From positions 1 through 48,568 of the forward strand of contig NZ_CAXQBR010000007.1 in assembly GCF_964222135.1 (NCBI RefSeq): a stretch of DNA of 48,568 nucleotides, read 5' to 3'. Within the stretch, counting starts at the first letter, position 1. The number at the start of each line of letters is the position of its first letter. The stretch comes from Euzebya sp. GTDB taxonomy: Bacteria; Actinomycetota; Nitriliruptoria; Euzebyales; Euzebyaceae. The position numbers and the translations under genes are program-made. Positions 9,220 to 16,664 of this stretch are shown here, piece by piece. The notes beneath the pieces are model-generated. The model had not been told where the DNA came from. It did not search any database and worked only from the letters and a program-made list of their open reading frames with translations.

Positions 9220-9948
9220 ATGCGGCGGGCGGCGGGACGCCGGTGGGTGGTCGCGGGACTGGTGGCGCTCGCGGCCCTGGCCACGACCCTCCCCGCCGCG
9301 GCCGCGCCGCTGCAGGCCGTCGCACCACCCGGCGCGCACTACGTGCGGGGAGGGGTGACCCCGCCCCTCGGGCCCTGGGCGGTGACGTGGGACGACGGCC
9401 GCACCGTCCACGAGACGGCCTTCGTCGCCTACGCGGACGCGGGCGCGGTCACCCTGGTGCACCCCGCGGCCGTCGTCGAGCGGATCGGCCTGCACCAGTC
9501 CAACCACGAGGGCGCCCGCGACCAGGTCCTCGCCGCGAGCGCGGCCGGCGGGATCGTGCTCGGGTCCAGGGGTCGGCTGTCGGGCCTGCAGAGCGCCGCG
9601 GACGTCGTCGTCGCGCCGGGCAGCGAGATCCGCGCGCCGGTCACGGGCACCGTCGTGCGGGCCGGCACCTACGAGCTGTACTGCCGGTTCGACGACGACT
9701 ACGCGGTCATCGCCCCGGACGACGAGCCGGCGTGGGAGGTCAAGCTGCTCCACATCCAGGGCCTCGCCGTCCAGGCGGGCGACCGGGTGGTCGCCGGCGA
9801 GACGGTCCTGGCCGCAGCCGCGCGGCCGCTGCCGTTCCGCTCGCAGGTGGACGACACGACGGCTGAGCCGTCCTGGCCCCACGTGCACGTCGAGGTCATC
9901 GACCCCTCGATCCCGAACGTGCCCAACGGCGGTTCGGGTGGCTGCTGA
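9220..9948 (+). CDS. Exported M23 (LytM)-like domain protein, degenerate
   Basis: A 242-aa protein starting 5 bases after the ribH stop. Residues 1-29 are a clear signal peptide: arginine-rich start, hydrophobic core, AAAAP cleavage region. Residues 130-240 look like a LytM/M23 beta fold: GSEIRAPVTGTVV, then VQAGDRVVAGETV, and a final WPHVHVEV supplying the H-x-H motif of M23 peptidases. The first zinc-ligand motif (HxxxD just before the fold) is not seen in its usual place; HQSNHEGARD around 92-101 is the only His/Asp-rich stretch. It may be a non-catalytic relative or a diverged endopeptidase. The start at 9220 is chosen because it gives the signal peptide. Confidence 0.65.
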   Translation: MRRAAGRRWVVAGLVALAALATTLPAAAAPLQAVAPPGAHYVRGGVTPPLGPWAVTWDDGRTVHETAFVAYADAGAVTLVHPAAVVERIGLHQSNHEGARDQVLAASAAGGIVLGSRGRLSGLQSAADVVVAPGSEIRAPVTGTVVRAGTYELYCRFDDDYAVIAPDDEPAWEVKLLHIQGLAVQAGDRVVAGETVLAAAARPLPFRSQVDDTTAEPSWPHVHVEVIDPSIPNVPNGGSGGC

Positions 9949-9953
9949 CCCGC

Positions 9954-9959
9954 TACCGT
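9954..9959 (+). promoter_or_regulatory. Minus-10 box upstream of the chorismate mutase gene
   Basis: TACCGT just after the upstream stop codon. A start about 7 bases downstream would give a leader of about 35 nt that ends with the Shine-Dalgarno ACGAGGAG 8 bases before the GTG at 10001. No clear -35 box. Confidence 0.35.
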
Positions 9960-10000
9960 GACCGCCGCCCCCGACAGGCCACAGACGAGGAGCACACCAC

Positions 10001-10303
10001 GTGACCGATGACCCCGTCCTGAGCGAGCTGCGCGCGCGCATCGACGAGCTCGACGCGGCGCTGATCCGGCTGATGGGGGAGCGCTTCGAGGTCACCCGCA
10101 AGGTCGGTGCCCACAAGCGCGAGGTCGGGCTGCCCCCCGCCGACCCGGCCCGCGAGGAGGTCCAGATCGCTCGCCTCCGCCTCCTGGCAGAGGAGGCCGA
10201 CCTCGACCCGACGTTCTCGGAGAAGCTGCTGCGGCTCATCATCGACGAGGTGATCCGCGACTACGCCCGCACGGGGGGCACCCCAGGGGGCTCCGCCCCC
10301 TGA
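10001..10303 (+). CDS. Chorismate mutase, AroQ (type II) class
   Basis: All-helical AroQ-fold mutase of 100 aa that converts chorismate to prephenate on the way to phenylalanine and tyrosine. The family pattern is visible: LRARIDELDAALIRLMGERF at the N-terminus, then a conserved Arg and Lys (TRKVGAHKRE), DPAREE, and the C-terminal helix with FSEKLLRLIIDEVIR. The GTG start has a good Shine-Dalgarno (ACGAGGAG). It stands alone rather than fused to prephenate dehydratase or dehydrogenase. The gene ends in a GC-rich 7-bp hairpin (AGGGGGC TCC GCCCCCT) that overlaps the last codons. Confidence 0.88.
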   Translation: MTDDPVLSELRARIDELDAALIRLMGERFEVTRKVGAHKREVGLPPADPAREEVQIARLRLLAEEADLDPTFSEKLLRLIIDEVIRDYARTGGTPGGSAP

Positions 10304-10368
10304 CCCCGTCGGGCGCTGCGCGCCTGACCCGACCCCCGTCGTGCCGCTCCGCGGCGCGTCCCCCCGTT

Positions 10369-10405
10369 CCGCCAGACCAGGCTCGCTCCGCTCGCGGTCT
10401 GGCGG
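10369..10405. terminator. Inverted repeat between two convergent genes
   Basis: CCGCCAGACC (10369-10378) and GGTCTGGCGG (10396-10405) form a perfect 10-bp stem around a 17-base loop. It directly abuts the stop codon of the minus-strand gene and follows the plus-strand chorismate mutase gene, so it is well placed as a bidirectional terminator. There is no T-run. Confidence 0.6.
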
Positions 10406-11917
10406 CTACCGGTCGATGTCGGGGCGGTCCTGGACCGCGCGGGTGCGGATGGTGTGGACCGAGTCGCCGGACAGGATCCCCCCGCGGCCGAACAGCCGGC
10501 CGCCCTCCCAGTTCGAGAGGCCGAGCTCGGGCTTGTCGAGCGCGTACTGGCCGTCGACCCACCGGGTCAGGCCGTTCCCCACGAACGGCGCGTCGACGGT
10601 GTCGAAGAACCGCTGGTGCTCGGCGGGGTCCTCGGCGATCAGGCTGGCGACGAACCGCGGGCTCTGGGCGTTGAACCGGGCGACGGCGTCGTCGACGGAC
10701 TCGACCACCACGAGGGTGACCTCGGGGGAGTCCTCCCACTCCCACTCCTCCCCCAGGCGGTCGGGCGCGATCGCCTCGGCCTGCGGTTCGACCACCTCGC
10801 CCCCGGCCCGCGCGATCGGGACCTCCCGGTCGAACCACGCGTCGGGCACGTGGGACCGCGACCCCTCCTCCACGTGGAGCTTCGCGTGCACCCCCCGGGC
10901 CTCGCCGGCCGCGGTCAGCGCGTCGAGGAAGACGCCGACCAGCTCGTCGGCGCGGTCCGCCGTGATCGCACAGGTGTTGAGGGTGTTGCACACCTTCCGG
11001 TCGAGCGACCGGCGGACCGCCTCGCCGAAGTCCGTCACCGACGCGGACGGGCCCGCGACGATCCACGCCCCGCCGGTGCCGTGCAGGCTGACCGGGATGC
11101 CCGCCAGCCGGGCCACCGCCCCCAACGTCGCCGTGGCCGGCCCCGACCCGCGGGCGACGGCGAGGGCCAGACGCGGGTCGCTGAACAGCGCCCACCCCGC
11201 CGAACGGGCCGGTGAGTCCACCAACGACGCCGCGCCCGACGGCAGGCCCGCGGCGGCGAGGGCCGGCTCGAGGGCGTGCGCGACGATCGCCCGCGCCGTG
11301 CCCAGCGCGTCGGAGCCGATGCGGAACACGACCGCGTTGCCGGTCCGGAGCACCCCGCAGGCGTCCGCGAACACGTTGGGCCGGCCCTCGAACACGAACC
11401 CGACGACGCCGAGGCGGTCGACGACCTGCTCGACCCTCCAGCCCTCGTGGGAGACCACCTCGGTGACCTGCCCCCGCTGGGAGGGCATGTCCCGCCAGCC
11501 GCGCAGGCCGGCGACCATGTCCGCGCGCATCCGCTCGCCGAGCACCAGCCGGGTGGTCGAGCGGCCCCGCGCACGGGCATCCGCGACGTCGCGCTCGTTG
11601 GCGGCGCGGATCGGCGCGAACGCGTCGTCGTCGGCCAGGGCGTCGGCGAACGCGTCGTAGAACGCCGAGACCTGCTCGTCGGTGACCGTGCCCATGGCGT
11701 CGAACGCACTGACGGCGGCATCGACGGCGCGGCGGGCGGCGTCGCGCTCGGGTGCGGGCAGGTGCAGCACCTCGCCGTGGACGCCGCGCGCGGGCGCGAC
11801 GACCAGGATCGCGTCGCCTGGCCTGAAGGCCTCGGCGACGTCCGGGGGCACGGTCGTCACCCGGTCCCCGCCCACGATGAGCGGCATGCCGGCGGTCAGC
11901 GTCTCCAAGCGGTCCAT
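10406..11917 (-). CDS. ProA-like glutamate-5-semialdehyde dehydrogenase family protein
   Basis: NAD(P)-dependent aldehyde dehydrogenase family protein of 503 aa. ProA-like signatures: GFVFEGRPNVFADACG (ProA has GVIYEARPNVTVDA), a TGNAVVFRIGSDA cofactor region, the likely catalytic Cys310 in KVCNTLNTC, and VGNGLTRWVDGQYAL...ELGLSN near the C-terminus. About 80 N-terminal residues precede the normal ProA domain, making it longer than the usual 410-430 aa. The ATG at 11917 is preceded by a TAGCGT box 8 bases away. Proline synthesis is the obvious role, but no proB is nearby and the long N-terminus leaves open another acyl-phosphate or aldehyde substrate. Confidence 0.75.
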   Translation of the reverse strand: MDRLETLTAGMPLIVGGDRVTTVPPDVAEAFRPGDAILVVAPARGVHGEVLHLPAPERDAARRAVDAAVSAFDAMGTVTDEQVSAFYDAFADALADDDAFAPIRAANERDVADARARGRSTTRLVLGERMRADMVAGLRGWRDMPSQRGQVTEVVSHEGWRVEQVVDRLGVVGFVFEGRPNVFADACGVLRTGNAVVFRIGSDALGTARAIVAHALEPALAAAGLPSGAASLVDSPARSAGWALFSDPRLALAVARGSGPATATLGAVARLAGIPVSLHGTGGAWIVAGPSASVTDFGEAVRRSLDRKVCNTLNTCAITADRADELVGVFLDALTAAGEARGVHAKLHVEEGSRSHVPDAWFDREVPIARAGGEVVEPQAEAIAPDRLGEEWEWEDSPEVTLVVVESVDDAVARFNAQSPRFVASLIAEDPAEHQRFFDTVDAPFVGNGLTRWVDGQYALDKPELGLSNWEGGRLFGRGGILSGDSVHTIRTRAVQDRPDIDR

Positions 11918-11925
11918 GGGCCCAG

Positions 11926-11931
11926 ACGCTA
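11926..11931 (-). promoter_or_regulatory. Minus-10 box of a predicted leaderless proA-like promoter
   Basis: Read on the minus strand, TAGCGT ends 8 bases before the ATG. No Shine-Dalgarno lies between them, so a leaderless transcript is likely. Confidence 0.5.
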
Positions 11932-11969
11932 CCGCCGCCCGCCGGGTCGACCGAACCGCACGGTCGCTT

Positions 11970-12003
11970 ACGGAACCGTGACCCCCCTTCCACCTCGTTC
12001 CGT
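11970..12003. promoter_or_regulatory. Inverted repeat in the divergent promoter region, possible operator
   Basis: ACGGAAC (11970-11976) and GTTCCGT (11997-12003) form a perfect 7-bp inverted repeat, 20 bases apart, in the 147-base space between the divergent ProA-like and lipoprotein genes. A TACGGT box (12012-12017) follows and may be the lipoprotein -10. Binding of a dimeric regulator is possible; no family can be named. Confidence 0.35.
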
Positions 12004-12064
12004 TACGTGCGTACGGTACCGCCGCCTGCGAGACCGCCACGATCCGGACGGGAGATCACCAGAG

Positions 12065-13345
12065 ATGACGCGCCTGCTGACGACCATCGCGCTCACCGCG
12101 CTGCTGCTGACCGCCTGCGGCGGGGACGACGCCGCCGACACCACCACCGAGCCGACCGAGCCGGCGGCCGAGGCAGCCGCCGCGGTCGCGAGCGAACCCG
12201 AGGCGATGGCCTCCTCCGAACCGGCCGCGGCCACCGAGCCCGCGGAGGCGATGACCGAGGAGGCGCCGGGCGACGACCCCCGTGCGGCTGATGCCGACGC
12301 CCTCGCCGCGACCTTCGACGGCGTCGCCTTCCCGTTCGACGCCCAGACCGAGGAGAACGCGCCGCTGTTCACCTACCTGGCCGCGACCGGAGAGGACCCC
12401 GCCCTCGTGGCGGGTGCGCTGCGTGGCATGGCCGCGACGCACCGGGCGGTGGAGGTCGAGGGGTACGTCCTGGTCGACGACGAGTACGCCGAGGTGGTCC
12501 TCACCCACCTCGTCCCCGACGCGGACCCCGCGGTCCTGCTGGCCGCCATCGACGCGGGCGCGACGCTGTTCAACCTCGACGCGGGACCGGACGCGCGGGT
12601 CCGCGACGCGATGATCGCCGCCGCCGAGGCGGTCGGGGACCCCGCCCTCACCACCGCCGTCGTCGACGAGATCTGGCAGGCGGACTGGGAGACCGACCCC
12701 GCGATCAGCGCCTTCATGCTCGACGCGGTCAGCTCCGGCGACCCGGTGCTCACGACCTCGGCGCTGTTCCGCGTCGAGACGGCCAACGCCTTCACCCTCG
12801 CCGAGCGGTCGGCGTTCGTCGACGCGATCCTGCCGCTGGTCGGCGCCCCCGATCCGGTGGTCCACGGCAGCGCCTTGCAGGCGCTCGGCAACCTCGCGCG
12901 GGAGATCGCGGGCGATCCGCGGGTCGACGCGATCCAGTCCGGCGCGGAGGCCGGTCTGGCCCACGCGGACGTCTACGTCCGCGGCTCCGCGGTCACCGCC
13001 CTCGAGGGCATCGGCCGCCTGTCGGCCGTGCCGCTGCTCATCGGCGTGCTCGGCGACGTGGAGGAGGGGGCGCTCGGGTCGGTCAGCACCACCGCCTACG
13101 ACGGCACCCAGACGAGCGTCGGCTACGACGTGTCGCCCTGGTCGACGGTGACCGACGCGGCGCTGGTGGCCATCTCGTCCCTCACCAGCGGGACCCCGTA
13201 CCACTTCGACTACTTCGGCTACGACATCGACCCCTCCCTGCCGACCCCGGTCGACGACCAGATCCTCGCCGTCGCGGCCGAGGCCGAGGCGTGGTTCGCC
13301 GCCAACGCCGCGGCCATCGAGGCGGACGCCGCCGCGCAGGCCTGA
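12065..13345 (+). CDS. Lipoprotein with HEAT-like repeats
   Basis: A 426-aa secreted lipoprotein. Residues 1-17 are a signal peptide ending in the lipobox LLTAC with Cys18. A linker rich in Glu, Pro, Ala and Thr follows (about 20-75). Residues 90-330 are helical repeats resembling HEAT units, with pairs such as DPVVHGSALQALGNLA and DVYVRGSAVTALEGIG typical of HEAT/PBS repeats. Such proteins serve as binding scaffolds; the ligand cannot be inferred. The ATG at 12065 has an ACGGGAGA Shine-Dalgarno. It converges with the hydrolase gene with only 6 bases between the stop codons. Confidence 0.75.
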   Translation: MTRLLTTIALTALLLTACGGDDAADTTTEPTEPAAEAAAAVASEPEAMASSEPAAATEPAEAMTEEAPGDDPRAADADALAATFDGVAFPFDAQTEENAPLFTYLAATGEDPALVAGALRGMAATHRAVEVEGYVLVDDEYAEVVLTHLVPDADPAVLLAAIDAGATLFNLDAGPDARVRDAMIAAAEAVGDPALTTAVVDEIWQADWETDPAISAFMLDAVSSGDPVLTTSALFRVETANAFTLAERSAFVDAILPLVGAPDPVVHGSALQALGNLAREIAGDPRVDAIQSGAEAGLAHADVYVRGSAVTALEGIGRLSAVPLLIGVLGDVEEGALGSVSTTAYDGTQTSVGYDVSPWSTVTDAALVAISSLTSGTPYHFDYFGYDIDPSLPTPVDDQILAVAAEAEAWFAANAAAIEADAAAQA

Positions 13346-13351
13346 TGGGCG

Positions 13352-14428
13352 CTAGCGGACGACCAGGTCCGCGAACGCCGCCAGCGCTGCGTCGTGGGGC
13401 AACCGGGGATCGCACGTCGTCAGGCCCACCAGCCGCGTGACCGGTGACAGGTACCCGAGGCACGTCAGGTCGGCGTGACGGGCCTCGGGGACCGCGCGGA
13501 GCTCGACGGTGGGCATCGCCGTCAGCAGCCGGTCGTTGCCGTTGCCGACCCACTCACCGCTCCGCACCGCGATCATCGGGACGTCCAGGGCGGCGCGGGC
13601 CTCCGACGGGACCGGCTGCACCCACGGGTCGAGGCCCAGCACCCCGCGGACGCGCGGGTCACGCGCGGCGAGGGCCGTCGCGGCCCCGCCGCCGGTCGAC
13701 TGGCCGATCAGCCAGACGCCGTCGGCGCGGGGGCGGAGGGGGCTCAGCGCCCCGGCCGCCACCGCGTCCACCACGGCCTCGAGGTCCTCGGCGTAGCGCG
13801 CGACCAGCGCGGCGGTGCGGAGCCGGTAGTCCGGCGCGTCATCGGGCGGCATCAGCGTCGCCTCGAGGCCGGTGACCCGTCCGTCGGGGTGCTGTGCGGC
13901 CAGCGCACCCCCGACGTGGTCCGGGGCGACGACGATCCACCCCTCGCTGGCGAGCTGCTCGGCCAGGTCGGCGTGCATCGTCCGGAACCCCAGCCAGCCG
14001 TGGCTGATCACGACGGCGCCGCGGACCGGCCCGTCGTCCGCCGGCGTCCAGGCGGGGGTCGCGTCCGCGATCGCCGTCCCGCGGCTGCGACGGATCGGTC
14101 GCAGGGTCCAGGCCGGGATCCGGTAGCGCGCCGCGAGGGCGCGGGCCACCCCGGCGCTCGCCGGGAACAGCGGTGCGCCCGGCCCGTTCGCAGCCCGCGC
14201 GGGGTACCAGACCTGGACCGGCAGGGTCCGCGGCCCCTCCAGCTCGACGATCGTCGTGCCCACGGGGTGCGGACCGGTCGGCGGGGGCAGCGGGCTGGCA
14301 GGCGCGGCCCAGCGGACGACGCCGCCGACGCCGGCCAGCGCCCCGATGCCCGCGGCGGCGCGGCCGGGCGTGGTGACGCGGCGGCGGGATCGCGCGGGAC
14401 GTGGGTCGGGGCGTCCGTGGGTGGCCAT
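13352..14428 (-). CDS. Alpha/beta hydrolase, PAF-acetylhydrolase/dienelactone hydrolase-like
   Basis: A 358-aa esterase-type protein. After an Arg-rich start with a possible Tat-type twin arginine (RSRRRVT) and one hydrophobic stretch (about 20-40), the hydrolase domain shows VVISHGWLGFR for the oxyanion region, the nucleophile elbow GQSTGGG, LGLDPWVQP for the acidic residue, and ARHADLTCLG for the catalytic His, the order seen in bacterial PAF-acetylhydrolase-like enzymes. It is probably an exported or membrane-anchored lipase/esterase. The ATG at 14428 is chosen because the upstream extension overlaps the divergent peptidase gene and has no family match. Confidence 0.75.
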   Translation of the reverse strand: MATHGRPDPRPARSRRRVTTPGRAAAGIGALAGVGGVVRWAAPASPLPPPTGPHPVGTTIVELEGPRTLPVQVWYPARAANGPGAPLFPASAGVARALAARYRIPAWTLRPIRRSRGTAIADATPAWTPADDGPVRGAVVISHGWLGFRTMHADLAEQLASEGWIVVAPDHVGGALAAQHPDGRVTGLEATLMPPDDAPDYRLRTAALVARYAEDLEAVVDAVAAGALSPLRPRADGVWLIGQSTGGGAATALAARDPRVRGVLGLDPWVQPVPSEARAALDVPMIAVRSGEWVGNGNDRLLTAMPTVELRAVPEARHADLTCLGYLSPVTRLVGLTTCDPRLPHDAALAAFADLVVR

Positions 14429-14506
14429 GGCGGACAGTTGTACCCGCGCGGTGCGCCTGTGGACGATCGGCCGCCGCGCCGCGCGCACCAGGCATGATGG
14501 CCCGCG

Positions 14507-15307
14507 ATGGCAGGACTGGTCGCGCTGCTCGCCGGGGTGCTCGGACTCGCGTTCGGGTCCTTCGCCAACGTCGTGATCCACCGGGTCCCCGAGGGGCGCA
14601 GCGTCGCCCGGCCGCCCTCCGCCTGCCCGCGGTGCGGGACCGAGATCCGGCCGCGCGACAACATCCCCGTCGTGTCCTGGCTGCTGCTACGGGGTCGTTG
14701 CCGCGACTGCGGTGCGCCGATCAGCCCTAGGTACCCGGTGGTCGAGCTGGTCTGCGGGGCCCTGTTCGCCGGGACGGCGTGGTGGCTCGCGTCGGCGGAC
14801 CCGCCGGACTGGTGGGCACTGCCCGCCATGGGCCTGTTCGTGTGGATGCTCCTGGTCGTCACCGTCATCGACTACGAGACCCGCCGGATCCCGAACGCCC
14901 TGACCTACCCGCTGACGCCGGCCCTGGCGGTCCTGCTGGTGGTCGCGGCGCTGGCGAACGGCGAGCCGGGCCGGATCGTCGACGTGCTCATCGGCGGGGC
15001 GGGGGCGTTCGCGTTCCTGCTGGTGCTCGCGCTGATCAACCCGCGCGGGATGGGCATGGGCGACGTCAAGTACGCGGCGTTCCTCGGGCTGGGCCTCGGC
15101 TACGTCGGGCTCGGCGCCGTCGTGATCGGGATCTTCGGGGCGTTCCTGATCGGGTCGGTCATCTCGATCGGCCTCATCGTCACCCGGCTCCGCGGGCGCA
15201 AGGACATGATCCCGTTCGGCCCGTTCCTCAGCATCGGGGCGCTGCTGGCGCTGCTGTTCGGCTCGCAGATCGCCGACGCGTACCTGTCGGCGGTCGGGCT
15301 GGCCTGA
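14507..15307 (+). CDS. Type IV prepilin leader peptidase/methyltransferase
   Basis: Polytopic membrane aspartyl protease (266 aa) that cleaves the leader of type IV prepilin-like proteins and methylates the new N-terminus. The GSFANVVIHRVP motif, two C-x2-C pairs (Cys40/43 and Cys65/68) and RDNIPVVSWL belong to the methylase part. The protease aspartates are Asp122 in DYETRRIPN and Asp186 in GMGMGDVK. About seven hydrophobic segments fit the PilD topology. No pilin or pilus assembly gene is in the window, so its substrates are encoded elsewhere. CATGAT 8 bases before the ATG may be a weak -10 box. Confidence 0.93.
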   Translation: MAGLVALLAGVLGLAFGSFANVVIHRVPEGRSVARPPSACPRCGTEIRPRDNIPVVSWLLLRGRCRDCGAPISPRYPVVELVCGALFAGTAWWLASADPPDWWALPAMGLFVWMLLVVTVIDYETRRIPNALTYPLTPALAVLLVVAALANGEPGRIVDVLIGGAGAFAFLLVLALINPRGMGMGDVKYAAFLGLGLGYVGLGAVVIGIFGAFLIGSVISIGLIVTRLRGRKDMIPFGPFLSIGALLALLFGSQIADAYLSAVGLA

Positions 15308-15314
15308 GGCCCGA

Positions 15315-15320
15315 TAGCAT
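15315..15320 (+). promoter_or_regulatory. Minus-10 box, predicted leaderless promoter
   Basis: TAGCAT ends 9 bases before ATG 15330 and only 3 bases before GTG 15324. A start point about 7 bases downstream of the box favours the ATG. No Shine-Dalgarno is visible. Confidence 0.5.
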
Positions 15321-15329
15321 CCGGTGGCG

Positions 15330-15776
15330 ATGAGCGATCCATCCGCACAGGGACAGCCCACCCAGGAGGAGATCGAGGCGTACTACGCCCAGCTCCGCGA
15401 GGCCCCGGCAGGCGACCTGCTGATGCAGTGCGTCGGCATGCTGGCCTCGGGGGCCGAGGCCAAGCTCGGCCGCGGCGACGCCCGCCTCCTGATCGACGCG
15501 CTGGCGGCGATGGTCGGCGCGGCCGAACCCCACCTGGGGTCGGGCGTCGAGCAGCTCAAGACCGCCGTCAGCCAGCTGCAGATGGCCCAGGTCCAGCTCG
15601 AGCGCCAGCAGGCGTCCGGCGGCGAGCAGCCCGCCGAGGGGGAGGGGACATCGACGCCCCCACCCGGACAGGCGTCAGGTGGGCAGGCGTCCAGCGGGCC
15701 GGCACCGGGTGGGCCGGCACCGGGTGGCCAACCCAAGCAGACCGACAAGCTCTGGATCCCCGGCCGGGACGGGTAG
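15330..15776 (+). CDS. DUF1844-like small protein
   Basis: A 148-aa cytoplasmic protein. Residues 8-90 are helical and resemble DUF1844: a GDLLMQCVGMLASGAEAKLG segment, then DARLLIDALAAMVGAAEP and a C-terminal helix with QLKTAVSQLQMAQVQLER. Function is unknown. The tail is Gly/Pro/Ala/Gln-rich and contains an exact 15-bp tandem duplication (15696-15725). In other actinobacteria a DUF1844 gene sits just before infC-rpmI-rplT; here it precedes rpmI-rplT but infC is missing. GTG at 15324 is an alternative start adding two residues. Confidence 0.6.
   Translation: MSDPSAQGQPTQEEIEAYYAQLREAPAGDLLMQCVGMLASGAEAKLGRGDARLLIDALAAMVGAAEPHLGSGVEQLKTAVSQLQMAQVQLERQQASGGEQPAEGEGTSTPPPGQASGGQASSGPAPGGPAPGGQPKQTDKLWIPGRDG
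15696..15725 (+). repeat. Exact 15-bp tandem duplication near a gene 3' end
   Basis: GGGCCGGCACCGGGT occurs twice head to tail, adding a Gly-Pro-Ala-Pro-Gly type unit to the low-complexity tail of the DUF1844-like protein. A looser GGGCAGGCGTC repeat lies just upstream. Confidence 0.85.
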
Positions 15777-15803
15777 CGGGGCCGAGCCGCCCCCCACCCC
15801 CGG

Positions 15804-15832
15804 TGGACAACGGTGGGCGCCGGACCTACCCT
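15804..15832 (+). promoter_or_regulatory. Sigma-70-like promoter for the rpmI operon
   Basis: TGGACA (15804-15809) and TACCCT (15827-15832) are separated by 17 bases, the best -35/-10 pair I see in the window. Transcription would begin near 15839 and give a leader of about 177 nt before rpmI. Confidence 0.6.
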
Positions 15833-15838
15833 TGTCGG

Positions 15839-16015
15839 TCCAGACCAAGTGGGCGCGGCGCCCCACCTGCCAGGTCACGTCCTCGCGCAGGTCCATCACC
15901 TCCTCCGACCACCCCTCCCCGGGGTCGGTCACGGATGTGTCGCACGGCCGCTGCTCCCGCAGCGGCCGTCGCTGTTCCGGGCGGCCGAGCAGACCACCGA
16001 CCGGAAGGCCCCGCC
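15839..16015 (+). promoter_or_regulatory. Structured leader of rpmI-rplT
   Basis: This 177-base gene-free stretch follows the predicted promoter and ends at the rpmI start. It contains a GTGGG...CCCAC hairpin early on and a strong 11-bp perfect hairpin (15944-15954 with 15959-15969, loop TCCC) 46 bases before the rpmI ATG. Leaders in this position usually mediate autoregulation by L20 and normally precede infC. I see no infC reading frame here in any frame. Alternatively the 11-bp hairpin terminates transcription from upstream. Confidence 0.45.
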
Positions 16016-16213
16016 ATGCCGAAGCAGAAGACCCACTCGGGCACCAAGGACCGCTTCCGCGTGACCCGCAACGGCAAGGTCATGCACCGCCGCCAGAACC
16101 GCAACCACCTGGCCGAGCACAAGCCGCAGCGCCGCAAGCTGCGCCTGCGCCGCGACGAGCCGCTCCAGAACACCGCCGAGGCCAAGACCATCAAGCGGAT
16201 GCTGGGCCGCTAG
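16016..16213 (+). CDS. rpmI: Large ribosomal subunit protein bL35
   Basis: A 65-aa very basic ribosomal protein beginning MPKQKTHSGTKDRFRVTRNG and ending TIKRMLGR, matching bL35 over its whole length. Shine-Dalgarno GGAAGG lies 8 bases before the ATG. It is followed after 62 bases by rplT, the invariant partner. The usual upstream gene infC is absent from this locus. Confidence 0.96.
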   Translation: MPKQKTHSGTKDRFRVTRNGKVMHRRQNRNHLAEHKPQRRKLRLRRDEPLQNTAEAKTIKRMLGR

Positions 16214-16275
16214 GTCGCAGTCCGACGGGGCCCGCGACGTGGCCCCGCCCACCACACCTGAGGAGAAGCTGAGAC

Positions 16276-16629
16276 ATGGCACGCGTCAAGCGCGGCGTCC
16301 ACGGCCGCAAGCAGCGCCGCACCGTCCTGAACCGGGCGAAGGGGTTCCGCGGAGCCCGCAGCCGCCGCTACCGGATCGCCAACGAGACGATCCTGCACGC
16401 CGACCGGTACGCGACCCGGGACCGCCGGGCCAAGAAGCGGGACTTCCGCAAGCTCTGGATCACCCGCATCAACGCGGCGGCACGGCAGGAGGGCATGAGC
16501 TACAGCCGGTTCATGCACGGCCTGAAGCAGGCCGAGATCGAGCTCGACCGCAAGGTCCTGGCCGAGCTGGCCGTCAACGACCCGAAGGCGTTCGCCGCGC
16601 TGGTCACGGCCGCGAAGGCCGCGCTCTAG
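16276..16629 (+). CDS. rplT: Large ribosomal subunit protein bL20
   Basis: A 117-aa basic protein of the 50S subunit required for its early assembly. The start [15 protein letters not shown], the stretch [11 protein letters not shown] and the C-terminal globular part with [11 protein letters not shown] and [10 protein letters not shown] match bL20 throughout. AGGAGA about 9 bases upstream is a strong ribosome binding site. In many bacteria L20 represses its own operon through the leader. Confidence 0.97.
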   Translation: MARVKRGVHGRKQRRTVLNRAKGFRGARSRRYRIANETILHADRYATRDRRAKKRDFRKLWITRINAAARQEGMSYSRFMHGLKQAEIELDRKVLAELAVNDPKAFAALVTAAKAAL

Positions 16630-16664
16630 CACGTCCGGCACCCCCGAGGGGGAGGAAGGGCGAC

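Noticed and set aside
15675-15932. Minus-strand frame in the gap where infC is expected
   Set aside because: It overlaps the DUF1844-like gene in antisense, has no IF3 motif and no family resemblance; the gap is better read as promoter and leader.
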